A stretch of DNA of 64,000 bases from an uncultured Xanthomonas sp. (GCA_943912265.1 CALTTS010000002.1:186001-250000), one strand, 5' to 3'; shown: positions 45,587 to 56,691, counted from the stretch's first letter. A program made the numbers and translations. The notes: generated by a model from the sequence alone, not told the origin.

Positions 45587-45890
45587 GATGAAGTTTTCCC
45601 ACATGGCTGCCACGGCGCCTGTCCGCACGCTGCAACGGACGAGCCTTACCGGCCACATCGCCCCCGGACGACGCTGGATGGCCGGGCCCCGGAATCCCCA
45701 CGACGCTCCCACCTGTCGCGGAATCAGGATCGCAGGAGACCAGGGAAAAGGACCGGGCGAAATCAACGCCGCCATGGCAAGCCGCCTGCGGGCCGACCTG
45801 CCGGCTCCCGGCCTTCGGCCATCGCGGCGAAAGCCCGCGCCCGGCATTGCGCAAAGACATGCGGGACCGGCCGCGGCTTGCGGAGCAAGG
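45587..45890. other. 304-bp intergenic region without a recognised gene
   Basis: Between the arsR operator and the stop of the sugar exporter gene I see no coding frame, RNA gene or repeat that can be supported. The part next to arsR probably contains its -35 region. Confidence 0.5.
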
Positions 45891-47105
45891 CTACGACGAC
45901 TGCGGCTGCCCCTTCCGGCGGTCGCTTTCCCGCCCTTTGCGCACCACCCAAACCGCCACGCCGACGTACAGCAGCAGCCCGGCGACGGCCAGCACGCTGC
46001 CCCATGCACCGATCCAGCGCAGCCCGTACCGGTGCGTCACGATGCCGCCGAGCAGCGCGCCGCCGCCGATGCCGACGTTGTACAGGCCCGAATACACCGA
46101 CATCGCCACGTCGGTGGCATCGCGCGCCAGGCCGAGGATGCGCGACTGCATCAGCAGGCCGAAGCACATGATCGCCGCACCCCACAGGGCCACCAGCGCC
46201 AGCAGCGCGGGGGCATGGCGGGAGGCCGGCAGCAACAGCAGCAGGCTCAGCAGCAGCGCCGCCAGCGTGGCCACCACGAAGGTCTTCGGATGGCGCAGGC
46301 TGTAGTGGCTGAACAGCCACGAGCCGATGACCCCGGTGCCGCCGAACAGCAGCAGCACCAGGGTGATCATCCGCCCGTCCAGCTTCGCCACGCGCGCCGA
46401 GAACGGCTCGATGTAGCTGTAGGCGGTGAAGTGCGCGGTGATCATCAGCACGGTCAGCACGAAGAAGGTCACCAGCAGCGGCCGCTTCAGCAGCGCCGGC
46501 AGGCTGGCCAGCGAGCCGGTGTTGCGGCTGGGCAGCGGTGGCATCACCCGCATCAGCGCCAGCAGCGTGAGCGTGGCGGCCACCGCCACCAGTCCGAAGG
46601 TGTTGCGCCAGCCGAAGGCATCGCCGATCACCCGCCCCAGCGGCACGCCCAGCACCATCGCCAGCACCGTGCCGGTGGCCAGCAGTGCCAGCGCCTGCAC
46701 CTGCTTGCCTTCCGGCGCCACGCGCGCGGCCAGCGAGGCGGTGATCGACCAGAACACCGAATGCGCCAGCGCGATGCCGATGCGGCTGGCCACCAGCACC
46801 GGGTAGCTCCACGCGAACGCGGACAGCACGTGGCTGGCGATGAACACCGCGAACACGGCCGCCAGCAGGCGCCGGCGCTCGATGGAGCGCGTGACCAGCA
46901 TCGTCGGCAGCGAGATCGCCGCCACCACCCATGCGTAGATGGTGAGCATCAGGCCCACCCGGTCCACCGGCATGCCGAAGCCATTGCCGATGTCGCTCAG
47001 CAGCGCCACCGGCACGAATTCGGTGGTGTTGAAGATGAAGGCGGCCAGCGCCAGCGTGGCCACGCGCAGCCATGCGGCGCGTGCGGAGACGGATTCGGGA
47101 GACAT
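45891..47105 (-). CDS. MFS sugar efflux transporter, SotB type
   Basis: The 404-residue major facilitator has twelve membrane helices and begins with FIFNTTEFVPVALLSDIG, the SotB signature. It keeps FWSITASLAARVAPEGKQ, TAHFTAYSYIEPF and DATDVAMSVYSGLYNVGIG. It closely resembles E. coli SotB, which exports arabinose and IPTG-like sugars. MSPESVSARAAWLR is the preferred start. A LacI-type operator lies about 100 bp upstream. Confidence 0.88.
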   Translation of the reverse strand: MSPESVSARAAWLRVATLALAAFIFNTTEFVPVALLSDIGNGFGMPVDRVGLMLTIYAWVVAAISLPTMLVTRSIERRRLLAAVFAVFIASHVLSAFAWSYPVLVASRIGIALAHSVFWSITASLAARVAPEGKQVQALALLATGTVLAMVLGVPLGRVIGDAFGWRNTFGLVAVAATLTLLALMRVMPPLPSRNTGSLASLPALLKRPLLVTFFVLTVLMITAHFTAYSYIEPFSARVAKLDGRMITLVLLLFGGTGVIGSWLFSHYSLRHPKTFVVATLAALLLSLLLLLPASRHAPALLALVALWGAAIMCFGLLMQSRILGLARDATDVAMSVYSGLYNVGIGGGALLGGIVTHRYGLRWIGAWGSVLAVAGLLLYVGVAVWVVRKGRESDRRKGQPQSS

Positions 47106-47202
47106 CGCGGGACAGGATCGCTCGGGGGGAAGCCGTCCAACGGCGGCACGCGCCATGGAACGGGGGCGGATTATGGCAACGGCAACATTAGCGCCGGCCG
47201 AA

Positions 47203-47216
47203 TGAAACCGCTTTCA
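47203..47216 (-). promoter_or_regulatory. LacI/GalR-type operator upstream of the sugar exporter
   Basis: TGAAACCGCTTTCA fits the LacI-family operator form TGAAANCGNTTTCA. It is in the 145-bp gap between the VOC gene's stop and the SotB start. A minus-strand CATAAT (47170-47175) could be the -10, which would place the operator just upstream of or over the -35 region. No LacI-family regulator is in the window. Confidence 0.5.
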
Positions 47217-47250
47217 CATCGCGTCCGCAACCCCGCCGCGCGCTGCCGCG

Positions 47251-47595
47251 TCAGGGCTGCCAGAGGCCGTGGTCGTTGCCGCCCTGCACGCAGAGCGCGA
47301 AACGCCCGCGTCCCGGAATCCCGGTCGCCGGCATGGCCACTTGCGCCCCGGCGCGCGCCAGCGCCGCCACCGCCACGTCGATGTCCGGCACCCGCCAGTA
47401 CGGCCGCACCACCGGCGCCTCGCTGTCGCGCAGCGGCGCCCGCACCCCCGGCAGGCCGCCGTCGGCCAGCACGGCCGTGCGTGCCCCGCCCAGCAGCGGT
47501 TCGGGGGCGGCGAACACCGCGCCCAGCGCCGCCGCATACGCGGCGCAAACCCCGTCCACATCGTGCGTGACGATTTCCAGATAGTGCGTCTTCAT
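47251..47595 (-). CDS. VOC-superfamily (glyoxalase/bleomycin-resistance fold) protein
   Basis: The 114-residue protein starts MKTHYLEIVTHDVDGVCAAY, the first beta-alpha-beta-beta module of the vicinal-oxygen-chelate fold. It continues with YWRVPDIDVAVAALARAG and ends FALCVQGGNDHGLWQP. It may be a single-domain dimer. The substrate is not predictable from sequence. Confidence 0.75.
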   Translation of the reverse strand: MKTHYLEIVTHDVDGVCAAYAAALGAVFAAPEPLLGGARTAVLADGGLPGVRAPLRDSEAPVVRPYWRVPDIDVAVAALARAGAQVAMPATGIPGRGRFALCVQGGNDHGLWQP

Positions 47596-47728
47596 GCGTG
47601 CCTCCGGTTCGGGCCTGCGGCGGGAGAGCGGGCAACCGGCCACGGCCTGCGCAGGCCGGCGGAAGCCGTCACGGACGGCATCCGCTGGCGCGTCCGCATC
47701 CGCCCGGCGGCCGGCAGGTCCGCGGAAT

Positions 47729-49351
47729 TCACTTGCCGGTCTTCTCCGCCACCGGCGTCAGCACCAGGTCCTGGAAGTCGAAGCTGAAATCGGTGAGCGG
47801 CGACACCGGCTCCATCCGCAGTTCGCGCACCTTGCCGTCCGGGTCCAGCGCGAAGCTGGCGAAGGCGTCGGCATTGAGCGTGCGGTCGTCCCAGCGGACG
47901 ATGAAGGTGTCGTGCTGCCAGTGCTCCAGCGTGCCGGCCAGCAGCGGCGTATGGGCAAAGCGCATGCGCAGTTTGCCGCCCTGCTGCGCGATCACCACCT
48001 CGCCGTACCACGGGTCGCGGTAGGTGGCGGCATAGCCTGCGGCCGCCAGCGAAGGCCTGGACCCGGCGTCGCGCGCGGCCACGTGCTGCTTCCAGCTGTC
48101 GTCGGCCTTCCCGCTCGCCTTGGCCACGGCGGCGGCATAGGCGCCCACCCAATCCGTCTCCGGCGCGCCGAGGAAGGCGTCCAGCGCGGCATAGGTGACG
48201 GCATTGAACGCCGCGCCGACTTCCTGGTTGGTCAGCACCACGATGCCCAGCTTCGCGTCCGGCACCAGCGTGGTGCGCGAGACCATGCCCGGCCAGCCGC
48301 CGGTGTGCGAGACCAGCTTGCGGCCGCGATAGTCGCTCAGGTTCCAGCCCTCGCCGTAGCCGGCGAAGTTGGGCACCGCCGGCGCCAGCTCGGGCACCGC
48401 CGGCCCGGCCACCGGGATCGGGGTGATCACCGACCACATCTCCTGCTGGCGCTTCTCCGAGAACAGCGGCGTGCCGTCGGGCAACCTGCCGCCGGCCAGC
48501 TGCACGTTCATCCACTTGGCCAGGTCGTGCACGCTGGCGTACAGGTCGCCGGCGCCGCGGTTGTTGGACCAGCTCATGCGCGGCACCGGCTGCAGGTCCT
48601 TGAAGTCGGCCTTGGCGTGGCCGACGGCCGGCTGGTCGGCCGCCGTCACCCGGTCGTTGAAGCGCACCCCGGCCATGCCCACCGGGTCCAGGATGCGCTG
48701 CTGGACGAAGTCCGTGTACGGCTGCCCGGAGACCTGCTCGATCACCTTCTGCGCCACCGCGTAGAGGATGTTGTCGTAGGCGTAGCGGTCGCGGAAACCG
48801 CCCTTCAGCGGCACGTTCGCGAGCCGCCGCACCACCTCGTCCAGGCTGTAGTCGCTGGGCGGCCAGAACAGCAGGTCGCCGGCGCCCAGGCTGAGGCCGG
48901 ACCGGTGCGAGAGCAGGTCGCGGATGCGCATCTGCCCGGTGACGTAGGCATCGGACATGCGGAACCACGGCAGGTGGTCGATCACCCGGTCGTCCATCGC
49001 CAGCTTGCCGTCGTCGGCCAGGATGGACAGCGCGGCGGCGGTGAAGGCCTTGGTGTTGGAGGCGATGGCGAACGGCGTGGTCGCGGTCACCGGCTCGGGC
49101 TTGCCGATCTCGCGCACGCCGTAGCCGCGCTCGGCCACCACCTTGCCGTCGCGGACGATGGCCACGGCGATGCCGGGCACGTCGAACTGCCGGCGTGCCT
49201 GCTCGACCACCGCATCGACCCGCGCCAGGCGCGCGGCATCGGCCGGATCGACGGCGGCGCCCGCCGCGGGTTCGACGGCGGCGGCGGACGCCATCACGGC
49301 CACGCCCATGCCCGTTGCCAGCAGCAGCGGACGGCTCCAGGAAAATCGCAT
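47729..49351 (-). CDS. secreted class C beta-lactamase-like serine hydrolase (S12)
   Basis: The 540-residue protein has a signal peptide (residues 1-25). The beta-lactamase/esterase domain shows SNTK at 98-101 as the SxxK nucleophile motif, YDN at 192-194, and HTGG as the third motif. A C-terminal domain of about 170 residues (DUF3471-like, GKVRELRMEPVSPLTDF) follows. Such proteins are usually peptidases or esterases rather than drug-resistance enzymes. The next gene upstream, rraA, ends 25 bp away. Confidence 0.85.
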   Translation of the reverse strand: MRFSWSRPLLLATGMGVAVMASAAAVEPAAGAAVDPADAARLARVDAVVEQARRQFDVPGIAVAIVRDGKVVAERGYGVREIGKPEPVTATTPFAIASNTKAFTAAALSILADDGKLAMDDRVIDHLPWFRMSDAYVTGQMRIRDLLSHRSGLSLGAGDLLFWPPSDYSLDEVVRRLANVPLKGGFRDRYAYDNILYAVAQKVIEQVSGQPYTDFVQQRILDPVGMAGVRFNDRVTAADQPAVGHAKADFKDLQPVPRMSWSNNRGAGDLYASVHDLAKWMNVQLAGGRLPDGTPLFSEKRQQEMWSVITPIPVAGPAVPELAPAVPNFAGYGEGWNLSDYRGRKLVSHTGGWPGMVSRTTLVPDAKLGIVVLTNQEVGAAFNAVTYAALDAFLGAPETDWVGAYAAAVAKASGKADDSWKQHVAARDAGSRPSLAAAGYAATYRDPWYGEVVIAQQGGKLRMRFAHTPLLAGTLEHWQHDTFIVRWDDRTLNADAFASFALDPDGKVRELRMEPVSPLTDFSFDFQDLVLTPVAEKTGK

Positions 49352-49376
49352 CGGCAGCAACTCCAGTGGGAAAGGT

Positions 49377-49856
49377 TCAATCGACGAGCGGCCGTCCGGC
49401 CACCACCACGCCGTTGGCGTCGGCATAGACATACTGGCCGGGGACGAAATCGACGCCGGCGAACCTCACCGCCACGTCCACCTCGCCGAGGCCGCGCTTC
49501 TCGGTCTTCATCGGGCAGGCGGCCAGCGCCTGCACGCCCAGCGGCAGCGCGGCCAGCGCGTCCACGTCGCGCACGCAGCCGTGGATCAGGAGGCCGCTCC
49601 AGCCGTGGGCCACGGCCTGTTCGGCCAGCATGTCGCCCAGCAGCGAGCGCCGCAGCGAACCGCCGCCATCGACCACCAGCACGCAGCCGCGGCCGTCCTC
49701 GGCCACCAGCTCGCGCACCTTCGAGTTGTCCTCGAACGTGCGGATGGTGCGGATGCGCCCGCCGAACGCGGCCCTGCCGCCGAAGCCGCGGAACAGCGGT
49801 TCGGCGACGCCCACGTCGGGGTGCGCGTCGCACAGGTCGGGGGTGGTCCAGCTCAT
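49377..49856 (-). CDS. rraA: RraA-family protein (ribonuclease E activity regulator)
   Basis: The 159-residue protein has GGRIRTIRTFEDNSKVRELV and VVDGGGSLRRSLLGDMLAEQA, with GWSGLLIHGCVRD. E. coli RraA binds RNase E and lowers its activity, but the same fold also houses HMG/CHA aldolases, whose Arg-Asp motif (GCVRD) is also present. Length equals RraA (161). It sits between the serine hydrolase and the lpxR-like gene, without menA as neighbour. Confidence 0.87.
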   Translation of the reverse strand: MSWTTPDLCDAHPDVGVAEPLFRGFGGRAAFGGRIRTIRTFEDNSKVRELVAEDGRGCVLVVDGGGSLRRSLLGDMLAEQAVAHGWSGLLIHGCVRDVDALAALPLGVQALAACPMKTEKRGLGEVDVAVRFAGVDFVPGQYVYADANGVVVAGRPLVD

Positions 49857-49912
49857 CGTCGGCGTCTCCTCGGCGGTGGAAGGGCGCCGCGCGGCTGCGC
49901 CCGCGCCCGGGA

Positions 49913-50947
49913 TCAGAGCATGCGGGTGATGGTGAAGCTGCCGAACACCGGGCGCTCGCGCTGGCCATCGAACTCGCGGGTCCGATGATAGCGTGCGACG
50001 GCGAACTTCCAGCGGCCGGCGAACCAGGCCAACCCGTAGCCGGCCTCGCCGACGAAGTGCCGCTTGTCCACGCGGTGGCTGTCGCGGAAGGTGTTGCCGT
50101 CCAGGGTGATGTCGCGGGCCACCGCGCGCGCGTCGAAGGTGAAGAACACGTGGCCGCCGTGCAGCTGCCCGCGCGCGCCGGTCGGCGCGGTGTTCTCGCC
50201 GGCCGGGCGCAGCGGGGTGCTGCCGAAGTCGTCCGGCAGGGACTTGCCGAAGCGGAATTCGGCGCCGGCGTTGGCATAGGTGGAGATCGTGCCCAGGGTG
50301 CCGCCCCAGTGGGCGATGGCGTCCCAGCCCCAGCCGCGCGCGCCGGGTTCGCCGGCGTGGCGGCGCATGCGTTCGTGGATGAGGCGGAACACCGGCTCGT
50401 CGTGCAGCTGGTGGCGCCACCCCTCGAAGGCCTCGCTGCCGGTGAGCCTGTGCACCAGGTCCTGCACCTGCCGGCCCTGCGCCGCCGGGCCGAGCATGCC
50501 GAACTGCAGCTGGGTGGTGCGCAGGCGGTCCTGGTCGCGGCCGTTGTAGCCCATCGAGGCCAGCAGCAGGGCCGCATACGGGCGATCCTCGCGGATGAGG
50601 TCGCGCCGGGTGGAATCTTCCGGCGTGAACAGCCCCTGCGCGAACGTCACCACCATGTTCTTCTGCGGAAAGCCCTCCGGCTGCAGGAAGCCGAAAGGCC
50701 GGTTGAGCCAGCGCGCCAGCGCGGGCAGGCAGGGGTCGTCGGTGTAATCGGACAGATTGGGCGACACGAACCCCAGTTGCGCGCCGTTGGTATAGCCCTG
50801 GTCCTGGCCACCGAACAGGTCGTTGTCGAGACGGAAATTCACCATCGGCGGGCGTTCGTCGCGGGTCGGACACGCGCCGTCCCCGGCAGCCCGGGCCGTC
50901 CCGGCCAGCGACAGCGCGGCCAACGCCCAGAGCATTTTCGTTTGCAT
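49913..50947 (-). CDS. LpxR-family lipid A deacylase
   Basis: The 344-residue protein has a signal peptide (MLWALAALSLAGTARA) and a beta-barrel pattern ending in the aromatic strand FGSFTITRML. The N-terminal NFRLDNDLFGGQDQGYTNG matches the LpxR active-site Asn-Asp pair and calcium-binding loop. LpxR removes the 3'-acyloxyacyl group of lipid A in the outer membrane. The 135-bp region upstream is unusually AT-rich and contains two TTGTCGG direct repeats (about 50985 and 51010) and a TAGAAT -10-like box (50976-50981, minus). Confidence 0.85.
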   Translation of the reverse strand: MQTKMLWALAALSLAGTARAAGDGACPTRDERPPMVNFRLDNDLFGGQDQGYTNGAQLGFVSPNLSDYTDDPCLPALARWLNRPFGFLQPEGFPQKNMVVTFAQGLFTPEDSTRRDLIREDRPYAALLLASMGYNGRDQDRLRTTQLQFGMLGPAAQGRQVQDLVHRLTGSEAFEGWRHQLHDEPVFRLIHERMRRHAGEPGARGWGWDAIAHWGGTLGTISTYANAGAEFRFGKSLPDDFGSTPLRPAGENTAPTGARGQLHGGHVFFTFDARAVARDITLDGNTFRDSHRVDKRHFVGEAGYGLAWFAGRWKFAVARYHRTREFDGQRERPVFGSFTITRML

Positions 50948-51081
50948 GCGATCGTCCCCTCGTGATGTTCGCAGGATTCTAAACTTGTCGGTTCTGTAAT
51001 AAATCGACATTGTCGGCAACATTCCATCCCGGCAGACGAAACGACGACGCGTGCCGGCCAGCCATCGGCGACAATGCAAAA

Positions 51082-52029
51082 ATGGACTCCGCCCACGCCC
51101 GCGCCCTCTGGCAAACGCATGCCTGCGTGCTGCTGTGGGGGCTGACCGCCATCCTCGGCAAGCTGATCACCCTGCCCGCCCTGCCGCTGGTGTGGTGGCG
51201 CATGCTGCTGGTGGTGGCGATGCTGGCCGTGCTGCCGCGCGTGTGGCGCGGGCTGTCGGCGCTGACGCCGCGGCTGGCGCTGGCCTATGCCGGCATCGGC
51301 GTGCTGGTGTCGCTGCACTGGCTCACCTTCTACGGCGCGATCAAGCTGGCCAACGCCTCGGTGGCGGCCACCTGCATCGCGCTGGCGCCGGCCTTCACCG
51401 CGCTGATCGAGCCGTGGGTGGCCAGGCGGCCGTTCTCGCCGCGCGAGCTGGCGCTGGGCATCGCGGTGCTGCCCGGCGTGGCGCTGGTGGCCGGCGGCGT
51501 GCCGCACGGCATGCGCGCCGGCGTGGCGGTGGGCGCGCTGTCGGCGGTGCTGGTGGCGATCTTCGGTTCGCTCAACAAGCGCTACGTGTCCGGCGCCGAT
51601 CCGCTCACCGTCACCGCGCTGGAGCTGGGCGCCGGCACGCTGCTGCTGACCGCGCTGGCACCGCTGATGCCGCTGCTGTTCCCGGCCTTCGCCGGCCACC
51701 TGTTCGTGGTGCCGGGCGTGCACGACCTGGCGCTGCTGCTGGTGCTGGCGCTGCTGTGCACGCTGCTGCCGTTCGCGCTGGCGCTGGTGGCGCTGCGCCA
51801 GCTCAGCGCCTACGGCGTGCAGCTGATCACCAACCTGGAGCCGGTCTACGCCATCGTGCTGGCCGCGCTGCTGCTGGGCGAACAGCGGCAGCTGACGCCG
51901 CTGTTCTACCTCGGCGTGGCGATCATCCTCGCCGCGGTGTTCCTGCAACCGCTGCTGGAACGCTGGCGGCGCGGGCCGCTCGCCCCCGCGGCAGACGGCG
52001 CGGCCGCGGGAAACCCGACGGCCGACTGA
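51082..52029 (+). CDS. EamA/DMT-family transporter
   Basis: The 315-residue protein has ten membrane helices in two EamA halves (LLWGLTAILGKLITLPALPL and NASVAATCIALAPAFTALIE; then AIFGSLNKRYVSG and ITNLEPVYAIVLAALLLGE). These are drug/metabolite exporters with broad specificity. MDSAHARALWQTH is the preferred start. It is divergent from the lpxR-like gene and convergent with the helicase. Confidence 0.87.
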   Translation: MDSAHARALWQTHACVLLWGLTAILGKLITLPALPLVWWRMLLVVAMLAVLPRVWRGLSALTPRLALAYAGIGVLVSLHWLTFYGAIKLANASVAATCIALAPAFTALIEPWVARRPFSPRELALGIAVLPGVALVAGGVPHGMRAGVAVGALSAVLVAIFGSLNKRYVSGADPLTVTALELGAGTLLLTALAPLMPLLFPAFAGHLFVVPGVHDLALLLVLALLCTLLPFALALVALRQLSAYGVQLITNLEPVYAIVLAALLLGEQRQLTPLFYLGVAIILAAVFLQPLLERWRRGPLAPAADGAAAGNPTAD

Positions 52030-52039
52030 GCGGCCGTCG
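52016..52039. terminator. hairpin over the EamA stop
   Basis: A 9-bp perfect stem CGACGGCCG/CGGCCGTCG with a 6-nt loop encloses the EamA stop codon, in a 34-bp gap before the convergent helicase stop. It may end transcription from both sides although no T-run follows. Confidence 0.4.
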
Positions 52040-52063
52040 CGCAGTCAGCCCGCGCGTCGGTCG

Positions 52064-53968
<1,905 letters not shown>

Positions 53969-54159
53969 GGGAACTCCGGGGGCGACGCCTCGAACGGGCG
54001 CGCAGACAATCGCGCATTGTGCGGCATTCCGGGCCCGCTGTCGAAACCCGGCGCCGGCTCCGTTCAGGTGGGCAAAGTCTCGTCCGTCCGGCGTGGCCGG
54101 CGCGTGACGAACTGCGCCCTGCGGCGAATCACCCGGCAAACACCCGCTCCGACATCCCG

Positions 54160-54657
54160 ATGCCCGACGCCACCGGCTTCACCGCACTGCTCGACCGCCA
54201 CCGCGGCATCCTGGTCAAGGTGGCCGCCAGCTATGCGGCCACGCCCGAGGAACGCGCCGACCTGATGCAGGAGATCGCCGCGCAGCTGTGGCGCGCCTTC
54301 CCCCGCTACGACGCGGCGCGGCCCTTTTCCACGTGGATGTACCGGATCGCGCTGAACACGGCCATCGGCGAGCTGCGCCGGCGCGGCCGCGAACGCGGCC
54401 ACCGCGACCCGCACGCCGACGACGCGGCGCTGTCCGCCGTCGCCGACGCGGCGGACGCGGCCGACCCCGAACGGGTGCGCCAGGTGCATGCCCTGCATGC
54501 CTTCATCGCCGCGCAGAAGCCGCTCGACCGCGCCCTGCTGCTCATGCACCTGGACGGCCATGCCCACCGCGAGATCGCCGAGGTGCTGGGCATCGGCGAA
54601 AGCAATGTCTCCACCAAGCTGGCGCGCCTGCGCCGGCGCATCCATGACGAACTCTGA
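54160..54657 (+). CDS. ECF-type RNA polymerase sigma factor
   Basis: The 165-residue sigma factor has region 2 (ADLMQEIAAQLWRAFPRYDA, FSTWMYRIALNTAI) and region 4 (LDRALLLMHLDGHAHREIAE, GESNVSTKLARLRRRI). It is different from RpoE and belongs to a small ECF group whose partner genes encode membrane proteins. The next gene, 16 bp later, is a four-helix membrane protein that may be its anti-sigma factor. Confidence 0.85.
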   Translation: MPDATGFTALLDRHRGILVKVAASYAATPEERADLMQEIAAQLWRAFPRYDAARPFSTWMYRIALNTAIGELRRRGRERGHRDPHADDAALSAVADAADAADPERVRQVHALHAFIAAQKPLDRALLLMHLDGHAHREIAEVLGIGESNVSTKLARLRRRIHDEL

Positions 54658-54673
54658 GCGGAGGAACACCACG

Positions 54674-55348
54674 ATGGAAAACGACGAACTGATGGCGGCC
54701 TGGGGCCTGCTCGGCAAGCAGCTCGAACGCCAGTCCGCACTGCAATGGCAGCAACTGCGCGAGCGCCGGCTGGAACGCATCCGCGGCAGCCTGTGGCCGC
54801 TGCGCATCGGGCAGGTGCTGCAGATCTTGCTGCTCGGGCTGCCGTTCATGCTGCTGGCAGCCCTGCTCTGGCACCGTGCTGGACATTCGTCGGCAACCCC
54901 GCCACTGCCCGTGCTGCTGGCCGGGATCGTGGTGCATGCCTATGGGGTGGCCATCACCGTGCTGGCGGGCTGCACGCTGGGGATGATCGGCAAGATCGAC
55001 TACGCCGCCCCCGTGCTCGACATCCAAAAACAGATGGAAAAGGTACGCCGCCTGTACATCGTCAACGGCATGGTGGCAGGCCTGCCGTGGTGGTTCCTGT
55101 GGGTGCCGATCGTGATCGCCCTGTCAGGGCTGGCCGGCGTCGATCTGTATGCCCGCGCACCGGGCATGGTGTGGATGGGCCTGGGCATCGGCGCCCTGGG
55201 ACTCGTGGCGACTGCGGCCTTCCATCGCTGGTCGCGCGATCCACGCCGGCCGAGACTGGCCAAGGCGCTGGACGACAGCATTGCCGGCGCCAGCCTGCGC
55301 AAGGCGCGGCTGCGACTGGAAGAGCTGCGCGAATTCGAGCGCGACTGA
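54674..55348 (+). CDS. membrane protein, probable ECF partner
   Basis: The 224-residue protein has a short cytoplasmic N-terminus (MENDELMAAWGLLGKQLERQ), about four membrane helices between residues 40 and 190 (QILLLGLPFMLLAALLW, then LAGIVVHAYGVAITVLAG), and a basic C-terminal tail of coiled-coil type (ASLRKARLRLEELREFERD). GGAGG lies upstream of the ATG. It has no recognised anti-sigma motif (no zinc-binding HxxxCxxC). Its partnership with the sigma factor is inferred from the 16-bp spacing. Confidence 0.65.
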   Translation: MENDELMAAWGLLGKQLERQSALQWQQLRERRLERIRGSLWPLRIGQVLQILLLGLPFMLLAALLWHRAGHSSATPPLPVLLAGIVVHAYGVAITVLAGCTLGMIGKIDYAAPVLDIQKQMEKVRRLYIVNGMVAGLPWWFLWVPIVIALSGLAGVDLYARAPGMVWMGLGIGALGLVATAAFHRWSRDPRRPRLAKALDDSIAGASLRKARLRLEELREFERD

Positions 55349-55357
55349 ATCGGCGCA

Positions 55358-56557
55358 TCACCCCCTGGGCACGTCGCCGGCCCCGGCGCCGTGCCGTTCG
55401 AGGAACAACGGCGTGGTCAGGTCCACCCCGGCCTCGGCGAACACCGCCTGCACGTTGCGGCGCAGGTCCGAATACAGGAACGGCAGGCGCGTGGGCTGGC
55501 GCGTGTAGGCGTTGAGCTCCCAGCGCGAAGCGGCATTGTCGAAACCGACGTGCATCACGTAGGGCGGCGGCGCGGCTTCCAGGCCGTCGGTGCGGCGCAC
55601 CGCCTCCAGCAGCAGCGCTTCGGTGCGATCCTGCGGCAGGCCGTAGTTCAGCGACACCGGCATGTGCAGGATCACCCCCTCGCCCTGCGCCAGGCCGCTG
55701 TAGTTGACCATCTGCCCGGACAGGATCTGCGCGTTGGGGATGGTCACCAGTTCGTTCTGCGGGGTCTGCAGCCGGGTCAGCAGCAGGCTGCGCTCGACCA
55801 CCCGGCCTTCCGCGCCGCCGGCCACGCGCACGTAGTCGCCCACCTTGTACGGGCGCATGTAGGTCAGCACCACGCCGGAGACGATGTTGCCCACCGCCGA
55901 CGACGAGCCCAGAGACACCAGCACGCCGAGGAACACCGAGACGCCCTTGAACGCGCCGGAACTGGACGCCGGCAGGTACGGGAAGATGACGATGACGAGG
56001 AACACGATCACCAGCAGCTTGGCCAGCTGGTAGGTCGGCCCGGCCCAGTCCGGGTGGAACTCGCGGAAACGGACGTTGCCCAGCTCGATCTGGCGGAACA
56101 GGAAGCGCAGCCCCTTCAGCAGCAGCCGCGCCACCAGCACCGCGAACGCGATGAACAGCAGCTTGGGGATGTAGTGGACGATGCCCAGCGCCACGTCCGC
56201 CAGCGGATCGGCCACCGCGTCGAAGGTGCGCTGCTCCAGCTCCTGGGTGGCCGGGAACAGGCGCAGCGCCAGCACCAGCCACCACGCGAACAGCCACAGG
56301 CTGCCGGCCCAGCGCAGCAGCACGACCAGCCCGCCGAGCAGCGCGACGATCCGGTCCTCGCTCAGCAGCACCACCCGCTGCAGCCGCAGCGCGCGGATGC
56401 GGGTGCCCTTCCAGCCGCGCATGCGATGGTGGAACCGGCCCAGCAGCCACGACCACAGCCAGGCCAGCAGGCCGGCGGCGGCCAGCCCGAGCGCGGCGTA
56501 GAGCACGGGCAGCCAGTGTTCCGGGGTTTTCAGCCAGAGCGTCCAGTCTTCCTTCAC
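55358..56557 (-). CDS. MscS-family mechanosensitive channel
   Basis: The 399-residue protein has four N-terminal membrane helices and the MscS core: pore helix VFLGVLVSLGSSSAVGNIVS, then GVVLTYMRPYKVGDYVRVAG and the soluble vestibule with LQTPQNELVTIPNAQIL. It releases solutes on hypo-osmotic shock. It is convergent with the ECF partner gene (9-bp gap), so the two share a terminator region. Confidence 0.9.
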   Translation of the reverse strand: MKEDWTLWLKTPEHWLPVLYAALGLAAAGLLAWLWSWLLGRFHHRMRGWKGTRIRALRLQRVVLLSEDRIVALLGGLVVLLRWAGSLWLFAWWLVLALRLFPATQELEQRTFDAVADPLADVALGIVHYIPKLLFIAFAVLVARLLLKGLRFLFRQIELGNVRFREFHPDWAGPTYQLAKLLVIVFLVIVIFPYLPASSSGAFKGVSVFLGVLVSLGSSSAVGNIVSGVVLTYMRPYKVGDYVRVAGGAEGRVVERSLLLTRLQTPQNELVTIPNAQILSGQMVNYSGLAQGEGVILHMPVSLNYGLPQDRTEALLLEAVRRTDGLEAAPPPYVMHVGFDNAASRWELNAYTRQPTRLPFLYSDLRRNVQAVFAEAGVDLTTPLFLERHGAGAGDVPRG

Positions 56558-56691
56558 GAGGCATCCGTCCGGCGGCGCGCAGACATGCGCCGCGCGGGCG
56601 CAAGCCTAGCGTCAGCGCCCGCGCGGCGCACCCCGGCCGTGCCCGGCCCCGGCGGCCGGGTGGATAATCGGCGCCCGCACCGGAGCCCCGC

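Noticed and set aside
47729..49351. Antibiotic-resistance AmpC beta-lactamase
   Set aside because: Only the shared SxxK/YxN fold motifs are present, with a large extra C-terminal domain; general S12 hydrolase is safer.
49377..49856. Demethylmenaquinone methyltransferase (MenG)
   Set aside because: Old misannotation of the RraA family; no SAM-binding motif.
47594..50965. A 1123-codon plus-strand open frame over the serine hydrolase, rraA and lpxR-like genes
   Set aside because: Same GC-shadow character, no motifs, antisense to clear genes.
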